Source: Polyangia bacterium (GTDB taxonomy: Bacteria; Myxococcota_A; Polyangia; Nannocystales; Nannocystaceae). Taken from it: 64,000 bases of DNA. Position numbers and translations under genes: made by a program. Below the pieces are notes generated by a model that saw only the letters and a program-made list of their open reading frames with translations, was not told the DNA's origin and ran no database searches. Where the stretch lies: positions 124,001 through 188,000 of the forward strand of contig JAUIFF010000015.1 of NCBI GenBank assembly GCA_030429545.1, written 5' to 3'. The number at the start of each line of letters is the position of its first letter. Position 1 is the stretch's first letter. Positions 52,287-60,408 of this stretch are shown piece after piece.

Positions 52287-52949
52287 ATGGCCACAATCAA
52301 CGGAGTTGCTGAGGACCACTTGCAGATCGCGGCCGAGGTCTTCGAGATCATCGAACAGGGCCGCGAGTTGCCCACCGAGAATGTCCAGTGGTTTGTCGAC
52401 GCGGCCTACCAGGATGCCACGGACAAGGGGCGTGGCCTCTATGACATGCAGATGGCATTTCGCGATCGCAAGGACCTCACAGCTCCGTTCAAGGCCGCAA
52501 CCAAGGGCGAAGTCATCCCGATTTTCACCCTGTTGTTTTCCCGCCGCGACGACCTCGAGTCCGAGCCGTTTTACGACGTTGCCCAATGGGGCGTGACCCT
52601 GTCCGACGCCGCAACCTGGGTGAATGCCAACAAACTCGCCGAAGAGTTTGGCAAGGGCAACCGGCCGCGCGAATGGTTTGATCCCGACTATCAAAAAGTC
52701 GGCCCCGAGCCACCGCCCGAGGACGACGAAGACGAAGATGGTGAATCCGCGGATAAGCCCAAGCCCGCCAAACCGCCGGCGATGGTCCCCGACCCAGTCG
52801 ACCGCGAACTCGTCGTCGACGACAGCGGGGCCGTGCAGGTCAGCGACCAGGCTCTATTTGAAGAAAAAGCCTACCTCATCGGAGCCGGCCTTACAGCTGC
52901 CACCGGGATTCTCGGCTTCATCGCCTACAAACTGATCACAGGTAAATGA
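52287..52949 (+). CDS. Hypothetical protein with acidic linker and C-terminal membrane anchor
   Basis: A 220-aa protein. A helical N-terminal domain (~1-150) includes EIIEQGRELPTENVQWFVDAA. The linker (~150-180) is Pro/Asp/Glu/Lys-rich. The C-terminus is a single membrane helix (YLIGAGLTAATGILGFIAYKLI). Start follows GAGGAAAG. The ATG of the next gene overlaps its stop (ATGA). Tail-anchored topology is like the spike or internal membrane proteins of membrane-containing phages. No family recognised. Confidence 0.6.
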   Translation: MATINGVAEDHLQIAAEVFEIIEQGRELPTENVQWFVDAAYQDATDKGRGLYDMQMAFRDRKDLTAPFKAATKGEVIPIFTLLFSRRDDLESEPFYDVAQWGVTLSDAATWVNANKLAEEFGKGNRPREWFDPDYQKVGPEPPPEDDEDEDGESADKPKPAKPPAMVPDPVDRELVVDDSGAVQVSDQALFEEKAYLIGAGLTAATGILGFIAYKLITGK

Positions 52950-53767
52950 TGTATATCAATACAGATCACATCGAGCTGCTGATTCAATACGGACAGCTTG
53001 ACGAAGAAGGGGCACACGGAGAAGCCGAGACCGCGGACGTGCACCTGCTGCTCGACGCCCTCAAAGAAGACGCCACGCTTCGCGCGATCACGTTGTATGA
53101 GCATGTTCTCAAGACAACCCATCCCAGCCTATACCCGTTTTCGGCTGTGCGTCCGCTGCCGTTCCCCGAGTTGACCGACAAGGCCACCGATTTCGAACGC
53201 GAGATCGTCAAGGCCCCGCCGGCCCTGCTGTTGGCGCTCGGTCGCAAAACCTACTTGCCGAAGGACAAGCCCGGCGATGAGGTTGACCTCGATACCCCAG
53301 GGTTTTCCGGGTTGCGAAAAGCACTACTCGAGTGGAACCCCGGAGAGATTCGGCGCTGGGTCTCAGAGTCTGGGTGGGTCAAGCGTGCCTATGTCATCTT
53401 CCCGCAACCGGCCCCACCCAAGCTCTCGCAGCCACCCAAGCCCAAGCCACCGGGCCCGGTCGTCGAAACACCTGAGCCTGAGCCCGAGCCCGAGCCCGAA
53501 CTCGATTTCGACCTCGACGAGCCCGACCCGAACCCCGACGACATCGACGATTTGCCGCCCGAGGAGCCCCCACAAGACTCTTCAGACAGCCTCGACGATA
53601 CGCCACTTACCGAGCCACCCGGCGAGGGTCCAAGCGATTCACAGCCCCCACAGGAGCCGGCCCCCGGGCCTGGCCCATCGACCATGAACTGGCGGCAAAC
53701 CGCATTGCAAACGGCTGGCGTGGCCGTGGCAGGTGTCATCGCCTGGTTTGCGTTCTCGGAGGAATGA
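52946..53767 (+). CDS. Hypothetical tail-anchored protein with Pro/Glu/Asp stalk
   Basis: A 273-aa protein. A compact N-terminal domain (~1-155) has LLIQYGQLDEEGAHGEAETA, followed by a ~85-residue stalk rich in PEPEPEPELDFDLDEPDP and PPEEPPQDSSDS. It ends in a C-terminal membrane segment (TAGVAVAGVIAWFAF). The layout (domain-stalk-anchor) resembles surface spike proteins. Co-translated with the previous gene. Two adjacent proteins with this topology argue for a membrane-bearing particle or envelope complex. Confidence 0.6.
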   Translation: MMYINTDHIELLIQYGQLDEEGAHGEAETADVHLLLDALKEDATLRAITLYEHVLKTTHPSLYPFSAVRPLPFPELTDKATDFEREIVKAPPALLLALGRKTYLPKDKPGDEVDLDTPGFSGLRKALLEWNPGEIRRWVSESGWVKRAYVIFPQPAPPKLSQPPKPKPPGPVVETPEPEPEPEPELDFDLDEPDPNPDDIDDLPPEEPPQDSSDSLDDTPLTEPPGEGPSDSQPPQEPAPGPGPSTMNWRQTALQTAGVAVAGVIAWFAFSEE

Positions 53768-53770
53768 GCC

Positions 53771-54595
53771 ATGAAAGCCAAAACAGTCCTCGGAATTGGT
53801 GCGGCCCTCGGTGCCGTCGCAGTCGGCACGCTGGGTGTGATTGCTTTTCGCAACATCGACCCAGATTTTTCAAGTGGCCCACTCGAACCGCCAAAACAGC
53901 CATGGGAACCCAGCTACGACCTCGACCTCCCCACGCGGTCCGAACTCGAAGATCCAAACTCCGACCTCGATTCTAACTGGGGCACCACCCCCGAAAACCT
54001 CCGCCCGCTGTTTATGCGGATGGAAGAGATCAGCACGATCAAGGGCGCTGGGCGAATCTTCTCGCTAATTGCCTTCGGCGAATCGCGGTGGAACCCCGAG
54101 GCGCAAAACAACCGTGACAACGAAGTCGCAGCATCACGCAACGCCATCAAAAACAGGGCCAGTAAAAACCCAAAACTCGCCTACGCAGACGAGGCCGCCA
54201 AGTTTGGATCGGGCGGGTTATTCGGTGCACTTGCACCTTATTTTCTGTGGATAGGTGTCACCGAAGTCGGCAAGCGGGCACCGTTTTTAAACGATCACCC
54301 CTCAGAGATGTTCTCCCCGCGTAAGTCGGCATTCTTTGGCATGTACTACCTGCAACGCCTGTTGCGGTTTTACGACATCCGCGACCATCTCGACATCAAA
54401 GCCGGGTGGGCTGGCCTCACGCTGCTCACAGAAAACGGCCGCAAGTCGCAACGCTACGACACCGCGACCCGGGCGTTCTCCCAGCACGCCCAGGCGGTTG
54501 GCATCGACCTGCGCGACGAGTCGACCATTCCCAAACAACTCACCGTCGCCGACTGGCCCGGCGCATTAGATGCATATGAAAGGATCCGACCATGA
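53771..54595 (+). CDS. Membrane-anchored lytic transglycosylase-like protein
   Basis: A 274-aa protein. An N-terminal membrane anchor (VLGIGAALGAVAVGTLGVIAF) is followed by a ~45-residue Pro/Asp-rich linker. A soluble-lytic-transglycosylase-like core starts at ~80. IAFGESRWNPEAQNN (Glu104) matches the catalytic ES(R)xNP motif of SLT domains. Such enzymes cleave peptidoglycan MurNAc-GlcNAc bonds for phage entry/exit or conjugation. A GGAGG site overlaps the preceding stop. This is the most secure functional call in the structural part of the element and supports a role in crossing the cell wall. Confidence 0.65.
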   Translation: MKAKTVLGIGAALGAVAVGTLGVIAFRNIDPDFSSGPLEPPKQPWEPSYDLDLPTRSELEDPNSDLDSNWGTTPENLRPLFMRMEEISTIKGAGRIFSLIAFGESRWNPEAQNNRDNEVAASRNAIKNRASKNPKLAYADEAAKFGSGGLFGALAPYFLWIGVTEVGKRAPFLNDHPSEMFSPRKSAFFGMYYLQRLLRFYDIRDHLDIKAGWAGLTLLTENGRKSQRYDTATRAFSQHAQAVGIDLRDESTIPKQLTVADWPGALDAYERIRP

Positions 54596-55596
54596 GTTCA
54601 CTACTCCTCTACGGCCTCGAAATCGACGACCTTGCCGACCTTGCCGGCGACTTCAATGCCACAAAGTTCGAGGAAAACGAGCAATGGATCCTTCGTCAGT
54701 GGCGGCGATACGCCGATGTCCTGGGGTTTCGCCGCGCCCTCGACCGTCACCTACAGCGCAAGTCGCCGCGCAAACGCATGGTCAACGCGGATGCCCTCCA
54801 GGCGTTCAAACAATGGCACCGTCAACAGTCCCACGATGGCCGTGACCCCGAGCTTGCGCGTGTGCGGGCCGGGGCGCTCAAACACCTGCGAAAGTTGAGC
54901 CCGAGCAACCTGTGGTTGCCAGCCATCGACTCGGCAGACCTGCCCGAAAGTGCCTGTTACACCCCCTACGATCTTCGGGGCGAAGCGGTCTCGGGCGACC
55001 CGTTGGTGCGTGTCCTCGGGATGCGTCCGGCCGTTCAGCCGCGCAAACGCGTGTTTCGGCCGGATGTAACAGCAAGTTTCTACCACGAGCAAGACCCAAG
55101 GCGGCCGCCAGAAGGCTGCTCGTACCTTGTCAAGCTCAGCCTCGGCACGTTTCCATATGTCTACGGCCGCCAGCTTGCGCAACCACCCGGCATGCAGTGG
55201 GCACCCACCGGCAACTTCGACCCCGCCGCAATCGCCATGCGCTTCGCCGCGTCGATGTGGTCGCAAACCGGCAACCTCAGCCAGGACGCCCGCGTGGTCG
55301 CCAAGCAATACCAACACTTTCGCCGATGGACCGCGAAAGCACTCGACCGCCACACCAGGGACGCCCGCGACCCCAAAACTGGCAAGCTCAAACGAGCCAT
55401 CCCCAGGGTTGTCGACGCCCGCGGCAGCCTCAACGCCAAGGGGTACACGTTAGTACTCAAAGCCTTCGCAGCCTTCTTTGCCGCCCGGCGAGCATACCTG
55501 CGGTCGCCACGAACCTTCACTCCCGCGACCTACAGGGCAATCCGCCAAAACCCCGACCCACTGCTACGTGATGCATTGGGCATGTCCGAAAGTTGA
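54592..55596 (+). CDS. Hypothetical basic protein
   Basis: A 334-aa protein overlapping the transglycosylase-like gene by ATGA. It is rich in Arg, Ala and Trp. The N-terminal half is helical (WILRQWRRYADVLGFRRALD) and a middle segment carries YLVKLSLGTFPYVYGRQLAQ. No signal peptide or membrane helix, no catalytic motif recognised. Position between the lytic protein and a single-pass 74-aa protein suggests an accessory to wall or membrane penetration. Unknown. Confidence 0.55.
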   Translation: MSSLLLYGLEIDDLADLAGDFNATKFEENEQWILRQWRRYADVLGFRRALDRHLQRKSPRKRMVNADALQAFKQWHRQQSHDGRDPELARVRAGALKHLRKLSPSNLWLPAIDSADLPESACYTPYDLRGEAVSGDPLVRVLGMRPAVQPRKRVFRPDVTASFYHEQDPRRPPEGCSYLVKLSLGTFPYVYGRQLAQPPGMQWAPTGNFDPAAIAMRFAASMWSQTGNLSQDARVVAKQYQHFRRWTAKALDRHTRDARDPKTGKLKRAIPRVVDARGSLNAKGYTLVLKAFAAFFAARRAYLRSPRTFTPATYRAIRQNPDPLLRDALGMSES

Positions 55597-55604
55597 GAAC
55601 AGCC

Positions 55605-55826
55605 ATGGCCGAACCACAGACACTGCAAGAATCCCTACAAAAGCTGCGCAAGGAGGTCGATGGGGCCAAGTCGGCGGCGCTTTGGGCCGGTAGCCTATCG
55701 AGCCTGGTAAGCGCAGGTAGTTGCATTTTCATGTACTTCGCAGCCGTGCGAGCCGTCGACAAAAGCAACTCGTGCTCATGCAAGGTAACCAAGTCGACGC
55801 GGGCCGCTGTACGTCGCCGGAGGTAG
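55605..55826 (+). CDS. Small membrane protein
   Basis: 73 aa from the ATG at 55605. A short coiled coil (LQESLQKLRKEVDGAKSAAL) is followed by one membrane helix (GSLSSLVSAGSCIFMYFAAV) and a basic Cys-containing tail (NSCSCKVTKSTRAAVRRRR). Size and topology are like holins or small phage membrane proteins. The neighbouring lytic enzyme makes a holin role conceivable, but nothing proves it. Confidence 0.5.
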   Translation: MAEPQTLQESLQKLRKEVDGAKSAALWAGSLSSLVSAGSCIFMYFAAVRAVDKSNSCSCKVTKSTRAAVRRRR

Positions 55827-55830
55827 GGAG

Positions 55831-57105
55831 ATGGAGCCGAGCAACAGACCCGCGAACTGGGACAAGACACGAGCACTCAATACGGGTGTTTGGGTCGCGG
55901 CCAAGCCCGAGGATGTCCCCTTGTTAAGCTTGCGGGCACGGGTCGCCGAACTCGACGGTATCTACCTGCAGGTGCCTGGTGGCCAGGGATTGTTTGCGGC
56001 CCATAGCGAAACCCATGGCCAGGAGATAACAATCTTGAAAGGACGCTATCAGCCGAGGCGGTCCCACCAGCTCATTGAGGAGCTTGTTGCACAAGGGATC
56101 GAGGGCGACGGCGTCAAGGCGGCACAACAGGCGCTTGCGCGAAAAGCCGGTAAGAACCCGAGTGATGAGGCTGTTCTCATAAGCCGTTACCTCGATGCAC
56201 TAGCAGCTGCGCAAGCGGAGGACAGCCTGCCGCTCAATGGCAAGACATGGGGTAAGGGCGAAGGTTTGTTGCACAAGCTCAGCCCGGCTGAATGTCTCAT
56301 GCTGGTGGCCAGGCACTGGAAATATGGCGATGCCGGACTCCAAAACTTTTTGTGGGAGTACCGCGACCGACCACAACTCAAACTGAACGACATTCGGGCA
56401 AAGGTCAAACAGCTCCAAGCGGCCGCGAAGAAGTCGGATACACGCCCGACTGCAAAGAAGGCCGCAAAGAAGCGAGTGGCAAAGAAGACGACGGCGAAGA
56501 AGGCCACCGCGAAGACGACGGCGAAGAAGACCACTGCGAAGACGACGGCGAAGAAGACCACCGCGAAGACGACGGTGAAGAAGGCCACCGCGAAGACGCC
56601 GGCGAAGAAGGCCACCGCAAAGTCGGTGGAAAAGCAGACGACAGCGAAGAAGGCAACCGCCAAGAAAACAACCGCAAGTTCGACGGACAAGAAGGACACG
56701 GCCGCGAAGAACCCCGAGCCGACCTCGCCCGCAACACGTCAGACCTTGACCTGGAAGGCGACGACCAAGGGCAAGGCCACCCGCTACCGGGCAGCGTTGC
56801 CAGATGGTTCCAAGCTGGTGATCGAAAAGCACGAGGCCTCGAAGATTTCCGTGTTGTTCATCATTGAGGGCGAGAGCAGGCAACCATTGGCCTGTGGCAC
56901 GGTCGACGAAATGAAGCAGTTTGCCGAGGAACTTGCAGCTGCATCGAGTCGAGATCAGCGCTTTGAGCAGGCCCGCAAACGGGCCGACGATCGCAAGAGT
57001 GTTGGCTATGTCGATCCCTACAAAGCTTACAACGCAGTACGAAAAATGCGGGAGGTCGCCACCCGCGAGTTCGCCAATCGATTCGGGGTACATTATGACG
57101 TTTAG
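55831..57105 (+). CDS. W-x-x-GD-x-G family protein with histone-H1-like linker (paralogue 1)
   Basis: A 424-aa protein after GGAGG (~55819). Residues 1-85 form an N-terminal domain (VPLLSLRARVAELDGIYLQV), and 110-180 a helical domain ending in HWKYGDAGL (W163, G166, D167, G169). Residues ~205-290 form an Ala/Lys/Thr linker of TAKK/TTAK units like bacterial histone H1 homologues. The C-terminal domain (305-390) has VLFIIEGESRQPLACGTVDE. The helical motif and C-terminal domain recur in the next two proteins. Lys-rich linkers bind DNA, so a nucleoid- or virion-DNA-associated role is likely. Next gene overlaps by 11 bp. Confidence 0.6.
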   Translation: MEPSNRPANWDKTRALNTGVWVAAKPEDVPLLSLRARVAELDGIYLQVPGGQGLFAAHSETHGQEITILKGRYQPRRSHQLIEELVAQGIEGDGVKAAQQALARKAGKNPSDEAVLISRYLDALAAAQAEDSLPLNGKTWGKGEGLLHKLSPAECLMLVARHWKYGDAGLQNFLWEYRDRPQLKLNDIRAKVKQLQAAAKKSDTRPTAKKAAKKRVAKKTTAKKATAKTTAKKTTAKTTAKKTTAKTTVKKATAKTPAKKATAKSVEKQTTAKKATAKKTTASSTDKKDTAAKNPEPTSPATRQTLTWKATTKGKATRYRAALPDGSKLVIEKHEASKISVLFIIEGESRQPLACGTVDEMKQFAEELAAASSRDQRFEQARKRADDRKSVGYVDPYKAYNAVRKMREVATREFANRFGVHYDV

Positions 57106-58705
57106 GTTGTTCACATACGGCCGGTTGGGCAATCCTCCCGCAGGCCTGGGCTTTTGGGTGTATGTCAACGAGCAGCCGCGTTACCAGTTTAGTGTCCGAC
57201 ATGGCGAGGGATGGTTCGCGCGTAGTCGGTCCGCGATACGGCTCCCCTATGAGACCGAGGGCGGCGAGCACCGGGTTGCCACGCTCCCCGACTATGAACG
57301 ATTTGAGGCTGTGTATGGGGCAGTCGAAGCAGTCGACCTCGAGTTCTGGTTTGAGTCCGAAGTCAAAGCTGCAGATATCCCAAAGATCGAGCTGCGTACA
57401 CGCGTGCTGGATCGCGTTGCCGGGTCACAGGAGGTCGATGTCGTTCCGTTGAACGTCCAGTTACCGCAGCGGCCAGACAGCACAACCGAGCCCACCGAGG
57501 TTTCACTTGCATTATCTCGATACCCGCACTCGTTTACTTTTTTCCCAAAAAAGCTCGAAGAACAACGGGACCTAGAGCCTAGGGTTGGTTACGAGCACGC
57601 GTTGCGAGGTATTGGTACATACAACCTTCCTTCGGTGTCGCGGTTTTTGAAGCGGCGCCAACAGGTTGAGGGATATCGCGGGCTCAAACATAAGTCTGAC
57701 TTTTTGCAAAAAATGACGCGCCGAAAACGGCCAAAGCGGGACACCGGGACCAGTGCCGGGAACATTGCGAGTGAACTACTGAGTGAGGCGGTGCAAAAGC
57801 AAGGGTACGAACGCAACGAGGTCGAGCTTGCGTATCTGTACCTCGATATCCTTCGACATTTTCAGAAGGCCGGCCACCGACAGGAGTTGTCGATGGGTGA
57901 GAGCGCCAAGTTCATTCTCGAGAATTGGCATCTCGGCGACCGAGGTTTTTTCGACAAACTGGTAGGTGAGTTCGGGCGCGACCCCGTGCAGCCACGAACG
58001 CCACCGCCTTCGCCGAAGACGAGCGCAACGAAGTCGCCAAAGGGGAAAGCAGCCGCAAAGAAGCCGGCAAAGACAAGCGCGAAGAAACCAGCGAAGACGG
58101 CTGCAAAAGCGAAGAGCACTGCCGATAGTAAGGCAACAGCGAAGAAGCCTGACGCGAAAACAACCGCAAAAACGAAGTTCGAGAGTAAGGCAACAACGAA
58201 GAAGACCAACAAGAAAACGACGGCCAAGAAGTCCGCCCAAAAGGCGACTGTCAAAAAGACGACGGACAAGAACCCGACGGCCAAAAAGCCCGACCAAAAG
58301 ACCACCGCGAACAAGACCACCGAGGCGAAACCGATTGAGCCACCCTCGACGGGCTCGACAGAGACGGTTGGGGGGATTGTGTGGCAAACGCAAGAACTCG
58401 CCGACGAGGTTCGACATACGGCCAGGCTTGGCGACGGGACACACTTTTTGATTCTCCACACTCCTAAGTCGAATGTTGCGGTTTTGTTTATGTTCGACCA
58501 GGACGAAAACCGCCAGCCAATGGCCTGCGGCTCGGTCGACGAACTCAAGCGGTATGCGGTGACACTCGCCGAGCAGACACAGGTAAAGGAACGCTACAAC
58601 CAGGCACGTGCCCGTTTGCAAGGGGGAAAACGCGGGCTTGATGACTCGAATATGACAGGGGTGATGCAGCGCCTCATGGCGCACTATCGGAGGGGGCTGC
58701 TGTGA
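57095..58705 (+). CDS. W-x-x-GD-x-G family protein with histone-H1-like linker (paralogue 2)
   Basis: 536 aa from the ATG at 57095, within the preceding gene's end. Longer upstream frames have no start signal. N-terminal beta domain (~1-130), a segment with PKRDTGTSAGN, then the helical motif ENWHLGDRGF (W278, G281, D282, G284). A long ~115-residue Lys/Ala/Thr/Pro linker (~305-415) is H1-like. The C-terminal domain (430-510) with VLFMFDQDENRQPMACGSVD is shared with the neighbours. Start of the next gene overlaps by GTGA. Unrecognised family, likely DNA-binding through the linker. Confidence 0.6.
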   Translation: MTFRLFTYGRLGNPPAGLGFWVYVNEQPRYQFSVRHGEGWFARSRSAIRLPYETEGGEHRVATLPDYERFEAVYGAVEAVDLEFWFESEVKAADIPKIELRTRVLDRVAGSQEVDVVPLNVQLPQRPDSTTEPTEVSLALSRYPHSFTFFPKKLEEQRDLEPRVGYEHALRGIGTYNLPSVSRFLKRRQQVEGYRGLKHKSDFLQKMTRRKRPKRDTGTSAGNIASELLSEAVQKQGYERNEVELAYLYLDILRHFQKAGHRQELSMGESAKFILENWHLGDRGFFDKLVGEFGRDPVQPRTPPPSPKTSATKSPKGKAAAKKPAKTSAKKPAKTAAKAKSTADSKATAKKPDAKTTAKTKFESKATTKKTNKKTTAKKSAQKATVKKTTDKNPTAKKPDQKTTANKTTEAKPIEPPSTGSTETVGGIVWQTQELADEVRHTARLGDGTHFLILHTPKSNVAVLFMFDQDENRQPMACGSVDELKRYAVTLAEQTQVKERYNQARARLQGGKRGLDDSNMTGVMQRLMAHYRRGLL

Positions 58706-60408
58706 AATACTCCCTACTTATCAGCGGCTTCGCAACCGAGCGTAGCGATGCAACACGCCCGCAAATGTTAGAAGTCCGTCGTCGGGCGGGAATTCTCTAC
58801 ACAGTCGAATCGACCGATCGTGGGCTTGTAGCCCATCGTGATCCCTACAAAAAGTTAATCGGTGAAGTTCGCACGCCCAAAAAAATTGCACGACTTGACC
58901 TGTTTTTGACCGGGTATGACTCGTTTCTACCGTTCCCCCACAAGAAGGTTAGCGAAGCTGTCGACATTCTCGACAAGCGGGAACTCAAGCCCGGCGAGGT
59001 CCACCGTGCTTTCGAGGGCTTGAAGAGTATGGTCGATATCCTCGGTGCGGGTTTTGGGGCGCGTAATGCCCTGTTGGACCACGTGCTGATGTACCTCGAC
59101 CCGTTGAAGGAGCATGAGACCCTCCTTGGCTTTCCGACGGCTGGCCGGGTGATGAAATTTGTCGAGCACAATTGGGCCCGCGGCGACGAGGGGTTTCGCC
59201 AGTGGCTCGCGGCCTCGAGTACCGATGTCATTCGCGCGGTGTTTCACGCGGTGACGACGGAGGGAGCTGACCCCTGGGTGAAAGCCGAACGTGGGCGACT
59301 CCTCGGCCTGGTCGACGGGAGTGCGCTGCAGGTGTCGAGCGTTGACGGGGGTGATGTCCTCTCCCGTGAGGTCGGTGATACGCAGGAGTTTATTGCCCTG
59401 GGAGCCGCAAAGGAGCTGCGCAAACAGGCCGAAATCCTCGCCCGCGAATATAACGAGCGCTATTTAGCAGCCCCAAAGAGGCCAGAAGAGCGCCCGCTTG
59501 TATTGACATACAAGTTACTTCGCAGCACCTGGGAGAGGGCCGAACGTGCCGTGATTCGAGCGCGTGCGATGGGGCTGCCTGTCCTGCAAGGCTCGTTGAT
59601 TCAACTGTCCCGCGACTGCCCAGGGACCATGATACCGAACGACGAGCAACTGGCACTCATCGAAGCCAAGATCCTCGGCCGGCGAGCTGCAATCCCGCCA
59701 CCGGGTCCGCTGCTGGGGGCAGCTCTCAATTTTACGCCCGATCCAAAACTAACCGGGCTGCAAAACCTCGAGCGAATGGTCAAGCGCTCGCCACTGCTCG
59801 AGTCGGTTCGCCCCATCATCATGCTGTACTTGGAGGCCGTCCGTCGGCGGACGGTGCCGATGAAAAACGGCCATCGCGTCAAGCCCGAACAACTCGACGA
59901 AGACGAGCGTAAGTTCTACAACCTGTTTTTTAGGTCATCAGAAGCCGAAACCCTGCTACGCGTCATCCTGTTTAACTGGGACCGTGGCGACCGCGGCCTC
60001 GAAACGTGGATGGCGGACAATGTCAACGGGGCCGAGGCCATCGCGGTTTTTCTCGCCGTCAAACAAACAGAGTTGATTTGGGTGACGAGCGTCGAGGATG
60101 AAATCGAAGACCATCTTGAGGTTCAAATCGCAGCTTTGCCTGGTGGGGTGTTTTTGCGGCGCACGAAGGGGTTGCAAACCGGGGTCACGATGTTGACCTA
60201 CGAAAACCAGGTCACCGGTGAGTTTGAGATCGTCGCCTGTGGAAATGACGACAAGGGCAAAATCACCGCGATTGCTGAGAAGCGGGCCAAGCAGGTCAAA
60301 CGCACCGCACTGCCATCGTTCAGGCAGTCAGAGCCCACTCGAAGTGTCCAAACAGACATGTTGATGTCCAAGCTGCACCAAACCCTCACGGCCGCGGGGG
60401 CAGCATGA
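58702..60408 (+). CDS. W-x-x-GD-x-G family protein without H1 linker (paralogue 3)
   Basis: A 568-aa protein with a GTG start overlapping the previous stop, with GGAGG 7 bp upstream. It carries two copies of the motif: HNWARGDEGF (W158, G161, D162, G164) and FNWDRGDRGL (W426, G429, D430, G432), each preceded by a YLD/YLE helix. The region between them (170-360) is helical with GLPVLQGSLIQLSRDCPGTM. The C-terminal domain (460-535) is a diverged ACG-x-D version (EIVACGNDDKGK). It lacks the Lys-rich linker of its neighbours. ATG of the methylase-helicase gene overlaps its stop (ATGA). Function unknown. Confidence 0.6.
   Translation: MKYSLLISGFATERSDATRPQMLEVRRRAGILYTVESTDRGLVAHRDPYKKLIGEVRTPKKIARLDLFLTGYDSFLPFPHKKVSEAVDILDKRELKPGEVHRAFEGLKSMVDILGAGFGARNALLDHVLMYLDPLKEHETLLGFPTAGRVMKFVEHNWARGDEGFRQWLAASSTDVIRAVFHAVTTEGADPWVKAERGRLLGLVDGSALQVSSVDGGDVLSREVGDTQEFIALGAAKELRKQAEILAREYNERYLAAPKRPEERPLVLTYKLLRSTWERAERAVIRARAMGLPVLQGSLIQLSRDCPGTMIPNDEQLALIEAKILGRRAAIPPPGPLLGAALNFTPDPKLTGLQNLERMVKRSPLLESVRPIIMLYLEAVRRRTVPMKNGHRVKPEQLDEDERKFYNLFFRSSEAETLLRVILFNWDRGDRGLETWMADNVNGAEAIAVFLAVKQTELIWVTSVEDEIEDHLEVQIAALPGGVFLRRTKGLQTGVTMLTYENQVTGEFEIVACGNDDKGKITAIAEKRAKQVKRTALPSFRQSEPTRSVQTDMLMSKLHQTLTAAGAA

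Noticed and set aside
56200..57168. Minus-strand 322-aa and 170-aa open frames with Phe/Val/Ala or Leu/Arg/Gly repeats
   Set aside because: Antisense of the H1-like Lys/Ala/Thr linker. Composition reflects the complementary repeat.
48263..60408. Tailed-phage or contractile injection structure
   Set aside because: No portal, large terminase, tape-measure, sheath, tube or baseplate motifs are recognisable. Protein sizes and membrane anchors do not fit.
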